A stretch of 64,000 bases of DNA from JAFLCM01 sp964510955 (GTDB taxonomy: Bacteria > Planctomycetota > Phycisphaerae > Phycisphaerales > UBA1924): NCBI GenBank assembly GCA_964510955.1, contig CAZEDW010000013.1:1-64000 (forward strand). The letters are read 5' to 3'. Under the pieces are notes generated by a model, which was not told the origin of the DNA, did not search any database, and saw only the letters and a program-made list of their open reading frames with translations. How positions within the stretch are numbered: position 1 is the first letter of the stretch; every line of letters starts with the position of its first letter. A program made the position numbers and the translations under genes. This document shows, piece by piece, positions 52,972 through 61,631 of the stretch.

Positions 52972-53181
52972 CGGCTTCCCAAGAGTGGAGCGATTCCAAG
53001 ATCACCTTCCAACCGTGAGAAGCGGTGTTCGCATGGGCGGGAGGCGATGACCGGTTTCGGCCTGCGCAGCGGCTGGCACGCTGTGTGCATGAGTGACCGT
53101 GGATGGGGCGGTCTTGCGCCGCGCCATGTCGGTCGTCGGTGCGGTCGAACGGCTCGCTGGTCCCACAAGCTGAGGTGCCGA

Positions 53182-54735
53182 ATGAAGCGCGGTTGGAGCA
53201 TCGGGATGGCCAAGACACTGCTTTGGTTGATGGTCGCGCCGGTGCTGTGCCACGCCCGCGTCTGCCCCGGTCCCAGTTGGATGGGGAGCGTCCCCGGCGG
53301 AGCGCCCGACGGCCCGGTGTACGCCGCGGTGGCGTGGGACGCCGACGGTACGGGGCCCGCCACGCCGCTGCTGGTGATCGCGGGGGACTTTCTGAACGTG
53401 GGCGGCGTGTACGCGCCGCAACTAGCGGCGTGGGACGGGCTGGGCTGGTATGCGCTGACGGGCGGGGCCGACGGGCCGCTCGCCTCGCTCGCGGTGTTTC
53501 AGGGCGAGCTGGTGGTGGGGGGGTTCTTCTCGCAGATGAACGGCGTCAACGCTCAGAATGTCGCCCGGTTCGACGGCGCCGCGTGGCGTCCGCTGGGCGA
53601 GGGCGCCGACAGCATCGTCCTGACCATGACCGAGTTCAACGGCGAGCTGGTGTGCGGCGGCGACTTCAACAACGCGGGCGGCGCGCCGGCTCACAAGATC
53701 GGCGCGTGGAACGGGTCGAGCTGGCACGCCTTGGGGACCGGCACCAACTTCGGCGTGGCGGCCTCGACCACATACGCCGGGTCGCTTGTCGTCGGCGGCT
53801 ACTTCACGACCGCGGGCGGCGCGAACGCCAAGTACATCGCGCGGTGGAACGGGTCGGCATGGGGGACCTTCGGCCTGGGCATGAACGACTGGGTCACGGC
53901 CCTGGCGGTCTTCAACAACCAGTTGTATGCGGGCGGTGCCTTCACGCTCGTTGGTGGCGGCGCGATCAACCACGTCGCCCGTTGGAACGGGTCGCTGTGG
54001 CTCTCGATGGGGCCGGGCGTCAACGGGGTCAACGGCGGCGTGAACGCGCTGTGCGTGCACAGCAACTCGCTCATCGTGGCCGGGGAGTTCTCAACCGCCA
54101 GCGGCGCGCCTGTCAGCAATCCGGTGCGGTGGACCGGTTCGGCCTGGTCCAGCCTCGGTTCGGGCGCCGACGACGTGATCTACAGCGTCGTCCCCTACAA
54201 CAGCCTGCTGATAATGGGCGGCATGTTCACGACCTCGGGCGGGCAACCCTCGGCAAACCTCGCGTTCTGGAGCGACACGAACCTCCCCTGGGTGGCGTAC
54301 CAGCCGGTCGGCGCGCGGGCGTGCCGAGGCGGTGGCGTGACACTCGAGGCCCTCGGCGCCGGCCCCGGCGTGATCGCCTACCAATGGCGAAGAGCGGGCG
54401 TCGCCCTCAGCGACGGCGTCACCCCGTTCGGCACGACCGTCTCCGGCGCGAAGTCCTCTCACCTCACTCTCGGCTCGGTCTCCACCGCGGACGCGGGGAC
54501 GTTCGACTGCGTGATCTCCAACGACTGCGGCGCAGCCGGGACGGTGGGAGTGGCGGTTACGGTCTTGCCCGACCTCAACGGGGACGGCTCGGTCAATACA
54601 CCGGACCTCGCGCTGCTGCTGGGCGGCTTCGGTGCTTCGGTCGCGGCGGGCACTCAGGGAGACCTGAACGGCGACGGCGTGGTGAACACCGCCGATCTCA
54701 CGGCCCTCTTGGGCGCGTTTGGGCAGGCGTGTTGA
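53182..54735 (+). CDS. Exported beta-propeller-like repeat protein with Ig-like domain and dockerin-like tail
   Basis: 517 residues from ATG 53182 (GAGG upstream, signal peptide AKTLLWLMVAPVLCHA). Residues about 30-375 are six or seven repeats of about 45 residues. They run along the pattern VVGGxFxxxGGxxAxxxARWNGSxWxxLGxGxN, probably forming a propeller. An immunoglobulin-like segment follows (about 385-465, ACRGGGVTLEALGAGPGVIAYQWRRAGVALSDG...DAGTFDCVISNDCGAAGT). The tail has two dockerin-like repeats ending DLTALLGAFGQAC. Likely a secreted or surface adhesin-type protein. No catalytic motif seen. Confidence 0.8.
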   Translation: MKRGWSIGMAKTLLWLMVAPVLCHARVCPGPSWMGSVPGGAPDGPVYAAVAWDADGTGPATPLLVIAGDFLNVGGVYAPQLAAWDGLGWYALTGGADGPLASLAVFQGELVVGGFFSQMNGVNAQNVARFDGAAWRPLGEGADSIVLTMTEFNGELVCGGDFNNAGGAPAHKIGAWNGSSWHALGTGTNFGVAASTTYAGSLVVGGYFTTAGGANAKYIARWNGSAWGTFGLGMNDWVTALAVFNNQLYAGGAFTLVGGGAINHVARWNGSLWLSMGPGVNGVNGGVNALCVHSNSLIVAGEFSTASGAPVSNPVRWTGSAWSSLGSGADDVIYSVVPYNSLLIMGGMFTTSGGQPSANLAFWSDTNLPWVAYQPVGARACRGGGVTLEALGAGPGVIAYQWRRAGVALSDGVTPFGTTVSGAKSSHLTLGSVSTADAGTFDCVISNDCGAAGTVGVAVTVLPDLNGDGSVNTPDLALLLGGFGASVAAGTQGDLNGDGVVNTADLTALLGAFGQAC

Positions 54736-54790
54736 CACGGACTCGAGTAACCAGCGCGCTTTGGCAATCGCTGCCGATGCTGCCGTCCAC

Positions 54791-54815
54791 ACCCGCCTCT
54801 GGTTTCGGGGCGGGT
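54791..54815 (+). other. Hairpin between the repeat protein and the permease gene
   Basis: Stem ACCCGCC (54791-54797) and GGCGGGT (54809-54815), 11-nt loop, followed by TTGCTGG. Weak intrinsic-terminator candidate separating the exported-protein gene from the pyrimidine cluster. Confidence 0.35.
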
Positions 54816-54837
54816 TGCTGGCCGATAGCAGGGGGTC

Positions 54838-56298
54838 ATGTCCGAAATCCCCAAGCACGACCTCGCCCCGACCGCCCCGCAGCAGCGAACCTGGACCGCC
54901 TGGAATATCGCCGCCCTCTGGATCGGCATGGCGGTGTGCATCCCGACGTACAACCTGGCCGCGGGGATGATCGATCAGGGGATGGCGTGGTGGCAGGCCG
55001 TCATCACTGTTGCGCTGGGGAACTGCATCGTGCTCGTCCCGATGGTGCTCAACGGGCACCCGGGAGCGAAGTACGGCATCCCCTTCCCCGTGCTGATGCG
55101 GGCGAGCTTTGGCTTCCGTGGCGCGAACATCCCGGCCATGGCACGGGCCCTGGTGGCCTGCGGGTGGTTCGGCATCCAGACCTGGATCGGCGGCGACGCG
55201 ATCTACCAGGTGATCGGCGCGCTGGGATGGATCGACATCGCGGCGGACAAGGCGGGCCACACAGTGGCGTCGCTCGGGATTACTCCCTGGCAGGGCGGGT
55301 GCTTCCTGGTGTTTTGGCTTTCGAACGTGTACTTCATCTGGAACGGGATGAACGCGATCAAGTGGCTGGAGTCGTGGACCGCGCCGTTCCTGATCGCGTC
55401 GGGCCTGGCCCTCCTGGGCTGGGCGATGTGGAAGGTGGACTCGGTGTCGGCCCTGTTCGCCAAGGGATCGAGCTTCAAGGACGGAGCGGGGTTCTGGAAG
55501 ATGTTCTGGCCGCAACTGACGGCGATGGTGGGGTTCTGGGCGACGCTTTCGCTGAACATCCCGGACTTCACTCGCTACGCCAAGGACCAGAAAACCCAGG
55601 CGCTGGGCCAGGCGCTGGGGCTGCCGACCACCATGACGCTGTTCTGCTTCATCGGCATCATGGTGACCAGCGCCACGGTGATGATCTATGGGCGGGCGAT
55701 CTGGGACCCGGTGGCGCTGGTCTCGAAGTTCGGCTCGGCCCCGGTGATCATCATCTCGCTGGTGGCGCTGTCGGTGGCGACGCTGACCACCAACATCGCC
55801 GCCAACGTCGTCAGTCCCGCCAACGACATCGCAAACCTCGCCCCCGGAAGAATCACGGCGCGCACCGGGGGCATGATCACGGCGTTCATCGGGATCGCCA
55901 TGATGCCGTGGTATCTCTACAACAACCTGGCCACGTACATCTTCACTTGGCTCATCGGCTACAGCGCCCTGCTGGGCCCGATCGCGGGGATCATGCTGTG
56001 CGACTACTACCTGCTGCGGAAGACCCGGCTCTCGCTGGCGGCGCTCTACAACGCGGAGAACTCCGCGTACGGGCGCGGCGTGAACCCCGCGGCCGTCATC
56101 GCGCTGGTGGTCGCGGTGGCGCCCAACGTGCCGGGCTTCGTCAACGCGCTGGCGTCGGCCCGCGGGGCCGCCCCGGTTTTCCCGCAGGTCTTTGATTCGA
56201 TCTACGGCTACGCGTGGTTCGTCGGGCTGGGCCTGGGCGCAGCGGTGTACTACTGCCTCATGTTCACCCGGCCCGGTCTGGCGTTACAGGACGAATGA
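54838..56298 (+). CDS. NCS1-family nucleobase/hydantoin permease
   Basis: 486 residues with about 12 membrane helices. NLAAGMIDQGMAWWQAVITVALGNCIVLVPMVLNGHPGAKYGIPFPVLMRASFGFRGANIPAMARALVACGWFGIQTWIGG is the NCS1 core (uracil, thymine, allantoin and hydantoin transporters). NIAANVVSPANDIANLAPGRI matches the Pro-Asn-rich helix of the family. AGGGGG precedes the start. It heads the reductive pyrimidine cluster, so the likely substrate is uracil or thymine, taken up by cation symport (inference). Confidence 0.9.
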   Translation: MSEIPKHDLAPTAPQQRTWTAWNIAALWIGMAVCIPTYNLAAGMIDQGMAWWQAVITVALGNCIVLVPMVLNGHPGAKYGIPFPVLMRASFGFRGANIPAMARALVACGWFGIQTWIGGDAIYQVIGALGWIDIAADKAGHTVASLGITPWQGGCFLVFWLSNVYFIWNGMNAIKWLESWTAPFLIASGLALLGWAMWKVDSVSALFAKGSSFKDGAGFWKMFWPQLTAMVGFWATLSLNIPDFTRYAKDQKTQALGQALGLPTTMTLFCFIGIMVTSATVMIYGRAIWDPVALVSKFGSAPVIIISLVALSVATLTTNIAANVVSPANDIANLAPGRITARTGGMITAFIGIAMMPWYLYNNLATYIFTWLIGYSALLGPIAGIMLCDYYLLRKTRLSLAALYNAENSAYGRGVNPAAVIALVVAVAPNVPGFVNALASARGAAPVFPQVFDSIYGYAWFVGLGLGAAVYYCLMFTRPGLALQDE

Positions 56299-56431
56299 GC
56301 TCAGCGTCCGTGCGTGGGGCGCGGGGCCGTCGAGCCCGGGTGGGCGTGTTCTGTCGTTCTTTTTTTGCGACAATTCGCCTGTTGCCGCTATGATCTCCCT
56401 TCCCCCGGCGGGTTCGCCGGACAGGACCCCG

Positions 56432-57781
56432 ATGCCCGACCCCGTTGTCATCTCCCTGCCCCCGGACCGCACCGAGGCGGCATTCTCCGACGCCAAGCCT
56501 CCGATGACGCCGGAGCAGGCGACGGCCGACGCGAACCGCTGCCTGTTCTGTTCCGATGCACCCTGCGTCAAGGCGTGCCCGACGGCGATCGACATCCCCC
56601 AGTTCATCCGCAAGATCGCCACGGGCAACGTGCGCGGGTCGGCGCGGACGATCTTCGAGTCCAACATCCTGGGCATGAGCTGCGCCCGCGTGTGCCCGGT
56701 GGAGGTGCTGTGCGTCGGGGCGTGCGTGTACAACGAGCGCGAGGCGCCGCCGATCCAGATCGGGCGGCTGCAGCGATTCGCCACGGACGCCGCGTTCGAA
56801 CACGGTTGGCGTTTCTTCGAGGCGGGCGCCGACACCGGCAGGAGCGTGGGGCTGATCGGCGCCGGGCCGGCGAGCCTGGCCGCCGCCCACGAGCTGCGCC
56901 GCTTTGGGCACCGCTGCACGATCTATGAGCAACGGTCGATTGTGGGCGGACTAAACTCGACTGGCGTCGCGCCGTACAAGATGCGCGCCGAGAAGGCGGT
57001 CGAGGAAGCCAACTGGGTGCTCCGCATCGGCGGTATCGATGTGCAGCGCGGCGTGACAGTGGGCAAGGGCATCACGCTGGAAGAACTCGAGCGACGCCAC
57101 CACGCCGTGTTTGTGGGCGTCGGGTTGGGCGCCGACTCGATGCTCGGGGTGCCGGGCGAGAGCCTTCCCGGCGTGCGCGGCGCGGTCGACTGGATCGAAG
57201 AGATGAAGACCCGCCGTACCCCGCTCGCCGGCGTGCGCCGCTGCGTCGTTGTCGGCGGCGGCAACACCGCCATGGACGTGCTGCGCGAGCTGAGCGAGCT
57301 CGGCGTCCCCGACGTCGTCATGATCTACCGCGGCGACGAGCCGCACATGCCCGGCTACGCCCATGAGTGGGCGGGCGCGAAGGAAGCCGGGGCGCGGGCC
57401 CAGTGGCGGAGCCTGCCCGTGGCGTTCGAGGGCGTTGGGCGGCTTGAGCGGGTCCGCTGCATCCGCATGGATGAGAACAAGCGACCAGTTGCTGGGTCCG
57501 AGTTTGTGCTGGAGGCCGACTTGGCGCTGCTCGCGATCGGCCAGTCCAAGCTTGGCCCGATGCTCTCTGCGCTGGGCGGAATCACGCTCGACCGCGGGCG
57601 CGTGGTCGTGGACGCGAACGGCTTCACCGGTCGCAGGGGGTGGTACGCCGGCGGTGACTGCGCCAACGGCGGCAAGGAAGTGGTCAACGCCGCCGCCGAG
57701 GGCAAGGCGGCCGCGCTGTCGATCCACGCGTACATGATGGGGGCCGCGACCGCGCCCCAAAGAGGGATCGCCCATGCCTGA
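56432..57781 (+). CDS. preT: Dihydropyrimidine dehydrogenase (NAD+) small subunit, PreT-like
   Basis: 449 residues from ATG 56432 (CAGGA 6 nt upstream); ATG 56390 is an alternative. The GltD-like Fe-S domain has CLFCSDAPCVKACPTAIDIPQFI and GMSCARVCPVEVLCVGACVYN. Then come FAD (GLIGAGPASLAAAHELRRFGHRCTIYEQ) and NAD(P) (CVVVGGGNTAMDVLRELSELG) folds. GWYAGGDCANGGKEVVNAAAEGKAAA binds FAD. PreT passes electrons from NAD(P)H to PreA for reduction of uracil or thymine. Overlaps preA by 8 bp. Confidence 0.93.
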   Translation: MPDPVVISLPPDRTEAAFSDAKPPMTPEQATADANRCLFCSDAPCVKACPTAIDIPQFIRKIATGNVRGSARTIFESNILGMSCARVCPVEVLCVGACVYNEREAPPIQIGRLQRFATDAAFEHGWRFFEAGADTGRSVGLIGAGPASLAAAHELRRFGHRCTIYEQRSIVGGLNSTGVAPYKMRAEKAVEEANWVLRIGGIDVQRGVTVGKGITLEELERRHHAVFVGVGLGADSMLGVPGESLPGVRGAVDWIEEMKTRRTPLAGVRRCVVVGGGNTAMDVLRELSELGVPDVVMIYRGDEPHMPGYAHEWAGAKEAGARAQWRSLPVAFEGVGRLERVRCIRMDENKRPVAGSEFVLEADLALLAIGQSKLGPMLSALGGITLDRGRVVVDANGFTGRRGWYAGGDCANGGKEVVNAAAEGKAAALSIHAYMMGAATAPQRGIAHA

Positions 57782-59057
57782 CCTGAGCACGAACTGCGCG
57801 GGCATCCGTTCTCCCAACCCGTTCTGGCTGGCGTCGGCGCCGCCGGCGAACTCCGGGCTGCAGGTTCAGCGGGCCTTCGACGCGGGCTGGGGCGGCGCGG
57901 TGTGGAAGACGCTGGGGACGCCGATCCAGAACGTCTCCAGCCGTTTCGGCGGTCACACGATCCGCGGCGTCCAGGGCGCCGGCTTCAACAACATCGAGCT
58001 GATCACCGACCGCCCGCTCGACGTCAACTTCCGCGAGATCGCCGAGACCAAGCGCAGGTTCCCAAAGCACGCGGTGGTCGTGTCGCTGATGGTCGAGTCG
58101 CGGGAGGAATGGCGCGACATCATCAAGCGGTCCATCGACACCGGCGCCGACGGGCTGGAGCTCAACTTCGGCTGCCCGCACGGGATGTGCGAGCGCGGCA
58201 TGGGCTCGGCGGTCGGGCAGGAACCCAAGATCAACCAGGAGATCACTTCGTGGGCGGTCGAGTATTCGACCGTCCCGGTGCTGGTCAAGCTCACCCCCAA
58301 CGTGTCGGACATCGTCCCGCACGGCATGGCCGCCAAGCGCGGCGGGGCCCACGGCGTCTCGCTCATCAACACCATCAAAAGCATCATCGGCGTTGACATC
58401 GACCGCTTCGTCCCCGAGCCGCGCGTGGGCGGCGCCAGCACCAACGGCGGCTACTGTGGCTCGGCGGTCAAGCCCATCGCGCTGCACATGGTGGCCGCGC
58501 TGGCACGCGAGAGGGAGTTCGGCCTGCCCATCAGCGGCATCGGCGGCGTCTGCAACTGGCGCGACGCCGTCGAGTTCATCCTGCTGGGGTCGTCGTCGGT
58601 CCAGGTGTGCACCGAGGTGATGCTCCGCGGCTACCGCGTTGTCGAGGACATGATCGACGGGCTCGAGGAGTACATGCGGTCGCACGCGTTCTCGTCCGTC
58701 GACCAGATGGTCGCCAAGGCGATCCCCGGCTTCAGCGAGTGGGGCGACCTGGACCTCAACTACGAGACCGTCGCCAAGATAGACGCGGGCAAGTGCATCG
58801 GGTGCCAGGTGTGCGTGGCAGCGTGCCACGACGGGGCCCACCAGTGCATCCACCCCCCCCGGGGTGCGGACTCGAACGGCACGCGCGTCCCGGTGGTCGA
58901 CGAGAGCGAGTGCGTCGGCTGCAACCTTTGCCAGATCGTGTGCCCGGTGCCCGACTGCATCTCGATGGTGCGTGTGGACAACGGCCACACGCCCGCGACG
59001 TGGAACGAGCACGTGACCCAGGGCAAGAAGCTGCGGCCCAAGAAGGGGGCGCACTGA
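57774..59057 (+). CDS. preA: Dihydropyrimidine dehydrogenase (NAD+) large subunit, PreA-like
   Basis: 427 residues starting inside the end of preT (8-bp overlap). A TIM-barrel FMN domain (NPFWLASAPPANSGLQVQRAFDAGWGGAVWKTLG, ELNFGCPHGMCERGMGSAVGQ, VPVLVKLTPNVSDIVPHGMAAKRGGAHGVSLINT, PISGIGGVCNWRDAVEFILLGSSSVQVCTEVML) is followed by two 4Fe-4S motifs: CIGCQVCVAACHDGAHQCI and CVGCNLCQIVCPVPDCI. The catalytic Cys lies in the CPHGMCERG loop. Together with PreT it reduces uracil or thymine to the dihydro form. Confidence 0.95.
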   Translation: MPDLSTNCAGIRSPNPFWLASAPPANSGLQVQRAFDAGWGGAVWKTLGTPIQNVSSRFGGHTIRGVQGAGFNNIELITDRPLDVNFREIAETKRRFPKHAVVVSLMVESREEWRDIIKRSIDTGADGLELNFGCPHGMCERGMGSAVGQEPKINQEITSWAVEYSTVPVLVKLTPNVSDIVPHGMAAKRGGAHGVSLINTIKSIIGVDIDRFVPEPRVGGASTNGGYCGSAVKPIALHMVAALAREREFGLPISGIGGVCNWRDAVEFILLGSSSVQVCTEVMLRGYRVVEDMIDGLEEYMRSHAFSSVDQMVAKAIPGFSEWGDLDLNYETVAKIDAGKCIGCQVCVAACHDGAHQCIHPPRGADSNGTRVPVVDESECVGCNLCQIVCPVPDCISMVRVDNGHTPATWNEHVTQGKKLRPKKGAH

Positions 59058-59132
59058 CCGCTCCTATTGTGCGACTCGCACGGCGCGCCGGCGCGACTCA
59101 GAGACGACGACCGCGGAATCCAGGAGCGAACA

Positions 59133-60002
59133 ATGCCCAGAACCGTCCGATGCGGCCTGATCCAGTGCAGCAACCCCCTCAACGATGAGAAGCGTCCCGT
59201 CGCCGAGATCCAGAAGGCGATGGTCGACAAGCACATCCCCTTCATCGAGGACGCCGGGAAGAAGGGCGTGCAGATCCTGTGCCTGCAGGAGATCTTCAAC
59301 GGCCCGTACTTCTGCCCCGGCCAGGACCCCCGCTGGTACCAGGCCGCGGAGGAGGTGCCCGGGCCCACCACCAACCTGATCTCCTCGGTGGCCAAGAAGT
59401 ACAGCATGGCGGTGGTCGTGCCGGTGTACGAGCGCGAGATGAGCGGGGTGTTCTACAACACCGCGGCGGTGTACGACGCCGACGGGACGTACCTCGGCAA
59501 GTACCGCAAGCAGCACATCCCGCAGGTGAACCCCGGCTTCTTCGAGAAGTTCTACTTCAAGCCCGGCACCGGCGGCTACCCCGTCTTCCAGACCCGTTAC
59601 GCCAAGGTGGGTGTGTACATCTGCTATGACCGTCACTTCCCCGAGGGCGCCCGCTGCCTGGGGTTGAACGGCGCCGAGATCGTGTTCAACCCGTCGGCGA
59701 CCGTGGCCGGTCTTTCGCAATACCTGTGGAAGATCGAGCAGCCCGCCCACGCCGTCGCGAACGGCTACTACATGGGCAACATCAACCGCGTGGGCACCGA
59801 GGCGCCGTGGAACATCGGCAAGTTCTACGGCACCAGCTACTTCGTGAACCCGCGCGGCGAAACCGTGGCCCAGGCGTCGGAAGACAAGGACGAGCTGCTG
59901 GTCGCCGACCTCGACATGTCGGTGATCGAGCAGGTGCGCTCGGTGTGGCAGTTCTACCGCGACCGGCGCCCCGAGGCGTACAAGGAGCTGGTGCAAACCT
60001 GA
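59133..60002 (+). CDS. Beta-ureidopropionase / N-carbamoyl-beta-alanine amidohydrolase (nitrilase superfamily)
   Basis: 289 residues from ATG 59133 (CAGGAG upstream). The Glu-Lys-Cys triad of the nitrilase fold is present: LCLQEIF, GKYRKQHIPQ and VYICYDRHFPEGAR. Active-site context and the HIPQVNPGFFEKFYFKPGTGGYPVFQT segment fit the N-carbamoyl-beta-alanine or N-carbamoyl-D-amino acid hydrolase branch. In this cluster it would release NH3 and CO2 from N-carbamoyl-beta-alanine. It follows preA by 75 bp. Confidence 0.9.
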   Translation: MPRTVRCGLIQCSNPLNDEKRPVAEIQKAMVDKHIPFIEDAGKKGVQILCLQEIFNGPYFCPGQDPRWYQAAEEVPGPTTNLISSVAKKYSMAVVVPVYEREMSGVFYNTAAVYDADGTYLGKYRKQHIPQVNPGFFEKFYFKPGTGGYPVFQTRYAKVGVYICYDRHFPEGARCLGLNGAEIVFNPSATVAGLSQYLWKIEQPAHAVANGYYMGNINRVGTEAPWNIGKFYGTSYFVNPRGETVAQASEDKDELLVADLDMSVIEQVRSVWQFYRDRRPEAYKELVQT

Positions 60003-60088
60003 CGGGCGGCACCTGCAAGACTGACCAATCGATTTCATACCAAGATCCGGGTTCCCCGCACGAAGACGCAGCGGGGTGAGAGACGAGC

Positions 60089-61579
60089 ATGCCAGCGACC
60101 TTCCCAGCCACGAGCTACGACTTCACGACCTTCATCCCCGCCCGCAACCTCATCGGTGGTGAGTGGCGCGACCCCGCCACATCGCGCGCCAGGCAGGACG
60201 TCGTCAACGCCCGCTACGGGCGTCCGATGAGCACCGTCGCCATGAGCGGCGCCGACGACGTGGACGCCGCGGTGAAGGCCGGGGCCGCGGCGTTCGCGGC
60301 GTGGCGCGATTGGCCCATACGCGAGCGGGCGCAGGTGCTCTACAGGTTCCGCGAGCTGCTGCTGAAGAACATCGACGAGCTTTCATGGCTCGTGACGCAC
60401 GAGAACGGCAAGGTGTTCGCCGAGGCCAGGGCCGAGGTCGAGAAGGGCGTCGAGTGCACCGAGTACGGCTGCTCGCTCCCGAACCTGGCGGCGGGCAACC
60501 AGCTCGAGGTCAGCCGCGGCGTGGCGTGCGAGGTGGTGTACGACGCGCTGGGCGTGGTGGCGGGCATCACGCCGTTCAACTTCCCGCTCATGGTGCCGCT
60601 GTGGATGCTCCCGCAGGCGCTGGTGGGCGGCAACGCGTTCATCCTCAAGCCCAGCGAGCGCGTGCCCCTGTCGTCGCTGCGCCTGGGCGACCTGCTGGCC
60701 GAAGCGGGGCTTCCCAAGGGCGTGTTCAACGTCGTGCAGGGCGGGCGCGAAGTGGTCGAGGCGATCTGCGATCACCCGGGGATCAAGGCGGTCGGCTTTG
60801 TCGGCTCAACCAAGGTGGCGAAGCTGGTGTACGCGCGGGCGAGCTCGCACGGCAAGCGGGCCCTGTGCCTGGGCGGCGCGAAGAACCACCTTGTGGTCGT
60901 GCCCGACGCCGATGTGGAGCTCACCACGGAGAATGTGGTCGCGTCGTTCACGGGCTGCGCCGGGCAGCGGTGCATGGCGGCCAGCGTGCTGCTGGCGGTG
61001 GGCAAGGTCGACCACATCCTCGACCGCGTGAAAGAGCGGGCCGCCAGGATCGTCCCCGGCAAAGACCTGGGCCCTGTCATCACCGACGCCGCCCAGAAGC
61101 GCATCACCGGCTACATCGACGATGCCGAAAAGCGCGGGGCCAAGGTAGTGCTCGACGGACGCAACGCCAAGGCGGTCGACGGCGGCTACTGGGTCGGCCC
61201 GACCATCATCGACCACTGCACCCTCGACATGCCGGCGGCGAAAGAGGAGATCTTCGGGCCGGTGCTGTCGGTGGTGCGGGTGGAGTCGATCGAGAAAGCG
61301 CTCGACATCGAGAACGCCAACCCCTACGGAAACGCCTCTAGCGTCTACACCTCCAGCGGCGACATCGCCCGGCGCGTCATGGGGCGCGTCGAGGCCGGCA
61401 TGTGCGGCGTCAACATCGGCGTCCCCGTGCCCCGCGAGCCCTTCGGCTTCGGCGGGTGGAACGACTCGTGCTTCGGGCACGGCAACATCACCGGCTGGGA
61501 CGGCTACCGCTTCTGGACCCGCCAGCGCAAGATCACCAGCAAGTGGGCCGTGCAGAAGGACCAGACCTGGATGAGCTGA
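60089..61579 (+). CDS. mmsA: CoA-acylating (methyl)malonate-semialdehyde dehydrogenase
   Basis: 496 residues. ALDH superfamily: ITPFNFPLMVPLWMLPQALVGGNAFILKPSERVPLSSLRL, VGFVGSTKVAKLVYARASSHGKRALCLGGAKNHLVVVPDAD, then the nucleophile Cys in SFTGCAGQRCMAASV. Lack of the usual ALDH Glu in the GGAKNH segment and the GGAKNH motif itself are characteristic of MMSDH (IolA/MmsA). It converts malonate semialdehyde to acetyl-CoA, and the methyl derivative to propionyl-CoA. In this cluster it handles the product of the transaminase next to it. Confidence 0.94.
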   Translation: MPATFPATSYDFTTFIPARNLIGGEWRDPATSRARQDVVNARYGRPMSTVAMSGADDVDAAVKAGAAAFAAWRDWPIRERAQVLYRFRELLLKNIDELSWLVTHENGKVFAEARAEVEKGVECTEYGCSLPNLAAGNQLEVSRGVACEVVYDALGVVAGITPFNFPLMVPLWMLPQALVGGNAFILKPSERVPLSSLRLGDLLAEAGLPKGVFNVVQGGREVVEAICDHPGIKAVGFVGSTKVAKLVYARASSHGKRALCLGGAKNHLVVVPDADVELTTENVVASFTGCAGQRCMAASVLLAVGKVDHILDRVKERAARIVPGKDLGPVITDAAQKRITGYIDDAEKRGAKVVLDGRNAKAVDGGYWVGPTIIDHCTLDMPAAKEEIFGPVLSVVRVESIEKALDIENANPYGNASSVYTSSGDIARRVMGRVEAGMCGVNIGVPVPREPFGFGGWNDSCFGHGNITGWDGYRFWTRQRKITSKWAVQKDQTWMS

Positions 61580-61631
61580 CGCGCCGGGAGGCCGTCCGTG
61601 TGCCCCCTGAGGATTCGATTCGAGCCTTGAT

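Noticed and set aside
53103..56195. 1030-codon open frame on the plus strand
   Set aside because: It overlaps the propeller/dockerin gene and the NCS1 permease in another frame; composition is Arg/Gly/Ala-rich without any domain, while the overlapped genes have clear motifs.
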